Positions 9,401 through 11,115 of a stretch of DNA of 11,115 nucleotides are shown piece after piece. The translations under genes were made by a program, and so were the position numbers. The notes under the pieces were generated by a model. It ran no database searches and was not told where the DNA came from. It worked only from the letters and a program-made list of their open reading frames with translations. The stretch is from Chromatiales bacterium. GTDB taxonomy: Bacteria > Pseudomonadota > Gammaproteobacteria > CAMYNG01. The stretch's first letter is position 1. Each line of letters opens with the position of its first letter. Location of the stretch: positions 1 to 11,115 of the forward strand of contig JALSIK010000358.1 in the NCBI GenBank assembly GCA_026990045.1, read 5' to 3'.

Positions 9401-9871
9401 ATGATGAACGCAACGGTTCGCATGGCCGCCCTGGCCGGCGTCGCGGGACTGGGCCTGCTGGCGGCGGGTGCACAGGCGGCCTGCCCCCAGGGCCAGAAGG
9501 CCCAGAACGGTTACTGCAAGCAGAAGGTGGTGTATCACATCAACGATCTCAACAAGGCGTACGGCGCATTGCGCAACGTCAAGAATCATCTCAATGCCGT
9601 GGGGGACGAGAACATCGAGGTCATCGTGGTGACCCACAGCTCCGGGGCGTTCGCCATGGTGGACGGCAAGAAGGACAAGAAGGGTCACACCTTCACCGAC
9701 CGCATTGCGTCGCTGGCCAACCGCGGGGTCAAGTTCACCATCTGTGCCAACACCATCCGCGGCAAGAAGATCGACAAGAACAAGATCAACGAGAACGTGG
9801 AGATCGTCCCCTCCGGCGTGGCCCACGTGGCGCACCTGCAGCAGCAGGGTTACCTGTACGTGAAGCCGTAA
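9401..9871 (+). CDS. secreted DsrE-family protein
   Basis: A 156-residue member of the DsrE/DsrF-like family (COG1416 type), whose relatives handle protein-bound sulfane sulfur. The N-terminus is a Sec signal peptide with a hydrophobic core at about residues 8-22 and probable cleavage after AQA (26), so the mature protein is expected in the periplasm. The mature domain begins with KVVYHINDLNKAYGALRNVKNHLN and has the core strand IEVIVVTHSSGAFAMVDG, the segment LANRGVKFTICANTIRGKKI with the family cysteine C115, and the C-terminal VPSGVAHVAHLQQQGYLYVKP. Two extra cysteines, C28 and C39, follow the cleavage site and could form a disulfide. The residues before C28 (QAA) do not make a good lipobox. 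A near-perfect Shine-Dalgarno GGAGG (9387-9391) lies nine bases before the ATG. It sits behind a sigma-54 promoter and next to soxYZ, pointing to sulfur oxidation, though its reaction is unknown. Confidence 0.88.
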   Translation: MMNATVRMAALAGVAGLGLLAAGAQAACPQGQKAQNGYCKQKVVYHINDLNKAYGALRNVKNHLNAVGDENIEVIVVTHSSGAFAMVDGKKDKKGHTFTDRIASLANRGVKFTICANTIRGKKIDKNKINENVEIVPSGVAHVAHLQQQGYLYVKP

Positions 9872-9900
9872 AACCGGTTTCTTTCTTCCGCATGGTTGGG

Positions 9901-9930
9901 AACGGGCGCCCCGGCGCCCGTTCTTTTGTT
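9901..9930 (+). terminator. rho-independent terminator of the DsrE-family gene
   Basis: A perfect ten-base stem, AACGGGCGCC (9901-9910) and GGCGCCCGTT (9913-9922), is followed directly by CTTTTGTT. It starts 29 bases after the stop codon. The T run is only on the + side, so it serves the rightward transcript. Confidence 0.88.
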
Positions 9931-10013
9931 GGAGCGCGGCTGGCGGCTCGGGACTGGCTGCTGGGATCGAACAAACCTCCCCCAGCGGCCAGCAGCCAGC
10001 ACCCAGCGGCCGG
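9931..10013. repeat. intergenic repeat block between the two terminators
   Basis: Non-coding block between convergent genes. CTGGCTGCTGG (9954-9964) and CCAGCAGCCAG (9989-9999) form an 11-base perfect inverted repeat around a 24-base loop. CCCAGCGGCC occurs twice in direct orientation (9981-9990 and 10002-10011). The simple CAGC/GGCTG-rich composition differs from the neighbouring genes and resembles dispersed intergenic palindromic elements; whether it is repeated in the genome cannot be seen here. Confidence 0.5.
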
Positions 10014-10042
10014 CAAGAAAGAACGGGCGCCGAGGCGCCCGT
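10014..10042 (-). terminator. rho-independent terminator of soxYZ
   Basis: ACGGGCGCC (10023-10031) and GGCGCCCGT (10034-10042) form a nine-base stem. On the minus strand it is followed by a T-rich run (complement of 10015-10023), the correct order for transcripts leaving soxZ, which ends 24 bases upstream. Its stem is almost identical to that of the terminator at 9901-9922. Confidence 0.85.
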
Positions 10043-10065
10043 CCCGTTCCGGGGAGGGCAGCGGC

Positions 10066-10383
10066 CTACCTGATCTTGGTCTCGCCCTCGCCGGTGTTGC
10101 CCTTGTTGTCCACCCACGCGATCCTGATGGTGTCGCCCTTCCTGGCGCCGCGGAAGCGGAACGACATGAAGGGGTTCTTGGACACGCCCGGGCCCCACAG
10201 GCAGGTGAGCACGGTGTCGCCGTTGTGGGTACAGGTCACCTCCGTGATGTAATGGGGGGGGATGGGCTTGCCGGTGGCCTTGTCCTTGCGCTGGCCGGTC
10301 TCCATGGGGTGGAAGATGATGGCCTTGACGTTGGCGCGGTCGTCCTCCATCCAGGCGCGGATCTTCATCTTTTTCTTTGCCAT
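10066..10383 (-). CDS. soxZ: sulfur oxidation carrier subunit SoxZ
   Basis: Periplasmic partner of SoxY in the SoxYZ carrier, which holds sulfur intermediates during thiosulfate oxidation by the Sox pathway. The 105 residues are a normal SoxZ length. The protein shows family features: the basic start followed by KIRAWMEDDRANVKAIIFHPMETGQRKD, then IPPHYITEVTCTHNGDTVLTCLWGPGVSKNPFMSFRFRGARKGDTIRIAWVDNKG. It has no signal peptide, as expected, since SoxZ is exported with the Tat-targeted SoxY. The start is supported by AGGAG (10391-10395 on the minus strand) seven bases upstream of the ATG. It lies 30 bases after soxY, in one transcription unit, and ends before a strong terminator. Confidence 0.97.
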   Translation of the reverse strand: MAKKKMKIRAWMEDDRANVKAIIFHPMETGQRKDKATGKPIPPHYITEVTCTHNGDTVLTCLWGPGVSKNPFMSFRFRGARKGDTIRIAWVDNKGNTGEGETKIR

Positions 10384-10413
10384 CTGTGTGCTCCTCTCGG
10401 GGCGGTGCCGGGG

Positions 10414-10881
10414 TCAGCCGCCGCAGCCGCCCAGGGTGACCTTGACCGGTTTTTTCGCCATGTACAGCCGGCCGCCGGCCTTGACCACGCCGATGACGTC
10501 GGAGGTCTCGCGCATCTTGATGCGGCCGGTGATGAATCCCTCGGTCCGGGGGCCGAACCCGTAGCTGGAGATGAGGGGCATGGTGTTCTTGGGTACCAGC
10601 ACGGTGATGCTCTCCACTTCGGGGAGCCGGGTGGTCACCGTGACGGAGACCACGGCGCCGTTCTCGGCGATGTCGGGGGCCTCGACCGTGACCTCGCTGC
10701 TGGCCCGGGCCCCGCCGAGGTTCATGGCCGCCAGCGCGTCGTCCAGGCTCCTGGCCATGAAGGCCTGTTCGGGCCAGGCGGCGAGCACGCGGCCGGGACT
10801 GAGCAGCCCGGCACCCGCGGCCAGCGCGGTGGTGGCGGCGGCCATCCCCGCCCGGAGGAAGGTTCTGCGGTTGACTGTCAT
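10414..10881 (-). CDS. soxY: sulfur carrier protein SoxY (Tat-exported)
   Basis: SoxY carries thiosulfate-derived sulfur covalently on a C-terminal cysteine and is passed among the Sox enzymes in the periplasm. The product has 155 residues. The N-terminus is a twin-arginine signal, NRRTFLRAG (4-12), followed by a hydrophobic segment and probable cleavage near VLAA (32-35). The body includes VTVEAPDIAENGAVVSVTV and the C-terminus ends exactly in the swinging arm GGCGG, with the carrier cysteine C153. The ATG at 10881 is preferred because AGGAG (10889-10893) lies seven bases upstream; a GTG at 10902 would add seven residues and bury that site. soxZ follows after 30 bases. No soxXA, soxB or soxCD is visible nearby, so the carrier pair stands alone in this window. 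Confidence 0.96.
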   Translation of the reverse strand: MTVNRRTFLRAGMAAATTALAAGAGLLSPGRVLAAWPEQAFMARSLDDALAAMNLGGARASSEVTVEAPDIAENGAVVSVTVTTRLPEVESITVLVPKNTMPLISSYGFGPRTEGFITGRIKMRETSDVIGVVKAGGRLYMAKKPVKVTLGGCGG

Positions 10882-10882
10882 G

Positions 10883-10893
10883 GGAGATCTCCT
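10883..10893 (-). promoter_or_regulatory. soxY ribosome-binding site within a palindrome
   Basis: AGGAG (10889-10893, minus) decides the soxY start. It overlaps the perfect ten-base palindrome GGAGATCTCC (10883-10892), which could pair weakly with itself in the message. The palindrome may be chance. Confidence 0.6.
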
Positions 10894-10962
10894 GCCAAGC
10901 ACAGCAAGGTTCGCCGTCGCCGGCCCAGCCGGGCAGCGGCATGATCTATTGTCCAGCGGCTG

Positions 10963-10978
10963 AGCAATTACCGTACCA
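10963..10978 (-). promoter_or_regulatory. sigma-54 (RpoN) -24/-12 promoter for soxYZ
   Basis: Read on the minus strand the sequence is TGGTACGGTAATTGCT. It matches the consensus TGGCACG-N4-TTGCW at 11 of 12 defined positions, with GG and GC exactly ten bases apart. The predicted start is near 10952, giving a leader of about 71 bases to the soxY ATG, nearly the same as for the DsrE-family gene. The two promoters share the pattern GG-N-ACG-N4-TTGCT. Confidence 0.75.
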
Positions 10979-10997
10979 GTCTATATATGTTAAGTAA

Positions 10998-11010
10998 AAA
11001 CAATATGTTA
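10998..11010 (+). promoter_or_regulatory. IHF-like site upstream of the soxY promoter
   Basis: AAACAATATGTTA matches the IHF consensus WATCAANNNNTTR except for one base. It lies in a sharply AT-rich stretch (10980-11014), between the -24 element and the upstream dyad at 11051-11072, the classic place for IHF-assisted looping. Confidence 0.45.
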
Positions 11011-11014
11011 TTAT
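11006..11014 (+). promoter_or_regulatory. possible extended -10 promoter for a divergent gene
   Basis: TGTTATTAT contains TATTAT (five of six bases of the -10 consensus) preceded by TGT, an extended -10 pattern; no good -35 is present. It points rightward to a possible start codon at 11044. It overlaps the IHF-like site, so the AT-rich composition may explain both. Confidence 0.25.
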
Positions 11015-11043
11015 GCTTCCGGTGAGGGCAGGAGAAAGAGGCG

Positions 11044-11115
11044 ATGCAGGTTGCACCCATCGGCGGGTGCAATGTGGAGCCGGGGCAGCGGGGAGGGAAG
11101 GGCGGCGAGTCCCCC
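11044..11115 (+). CDS. possible start of a divergent gene, cut by the window end
   Basis: An ATG at 11044 has AGGAG (11030-11034) nine bases upstream and an open frame of 24 codons to the window edge, reading MQVAPIGGCNVEPGQRGGKG and on. Most codons end in G or C, but so does the surrounding DNA. The peptide is not recognised and shows no signal sequence. It may be no gene at all; the stretch also holds the dyad described separately. Confidence 0.2.
   Translation, partial: MQVAPIGGCNVEPGQRGGKGGESP
11051..11072. promoter_or_regulatory. candidate upstream activator site of soxYZ (perfect dyad)
   Basis: TTGCACCC (11051-11058) and GGGTGCAA (11065-11072) are perfect inverted repeats around a six-base spacer. 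The centre lies about 85 bases upstream of the -24 element and about 110 from the predicted start, a typical enhancer position for NtrC-family regulators, which bind dyads through their Fis-type domains. A role as operator for another regulator is possible. Confidence 0.5.

Noticed and set aside
9473..9484. Lipoprotein signal at C28 of the DsrE-family protein
   Set aside because: The residues before the cysteine are QAA, lacking the aliphatic residue at -3, while AQA gives a good signal peptidase I site.
9872..10065. CRISPR-like repeats in the convergent gap
   Set aside because: Only two imperfect hairpins and one ten-base direct repeat are present, with terminator T runs; there is no regular repeat-spacer pattern.
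10882..10902. GTG at 10902 as the soxY start
   Set aside because: It would place AGGAG inside the coding region; the ATG at 10881 is correctly spaced from AGGAG and puts the twin-arginine motif at the normal position.

Overview
The window is GC-rich (roughly two thirds G+C by eye, with strongly G/C-ending codons) and densely coding. It looks like the chromosome of a sulfur-oxidising proteobacterium, most likely a gammaproteobacterium of the purple-sulfur or Thioalkalivibrio-like kind. The evidence is a proteobacterial-type nuo operon beside a soxYZ pair, a secreted DsrE-family protein and an RpoN-type two-component system. The taxonomic guess is inference from gene content.

Layout. Positions 1-5715 (+) hold the last five genes of a complex I operon: nuoJ (5' end outside the window), nuoK, nuoL, nuoM and nuoN. 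They encode the membrane arm, including the three antiporter-like proton-pumping subunits, all intact and closely spaced. After a 140-base gap, 5856-9165 (+) encodes a two-component pair with overlapping genes: a membrane histidine kinase with a large periplasmic sensor domain, and an NtrC-family response regulator with a sigma-54 activation domain. A 235-base regulatory region follows, then a small secreted DsrE-family protein (9401-9871, +) and a strong terminator. An intergenic block with repeats separates this from soxZ and soxY, which are transcribed in the opposite direction (10881 to 10066, minus). The last 234 bases are the soxY control region and perhaps the start of a divergent gene.

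How it may work together. The most interesting signal is regulatory. There are close matches to the sigma-54 -24/-12 promoter both in front of the DsrE-family gene (9303-9318) and in front of soxY (10963-10978, minus). Each has a one-mismatch IHF-like site in an AT-rich stretch just upstream, and a dyad further upstream where an enhancer-binding protein would sit. The NtrC-type activator encoded in between is the obvious candidate. The model is that a periplasmic signal, perhaps a reduced sulfur compound, is sensed by the kinase. The phosphorylated regulator then switches on the sulfur carrier SoxYZ and the periplasmic DsrE-like protein through RpoN. The parts are read from sequence; the wiring and the signal are inference.

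Intergenic stretches: no gap between genes exceeds 300 bases. The three larger gaps (9166-9400, 9872-10065, 10882-11115) are described through their promoters, dyads, terminators and repeats.
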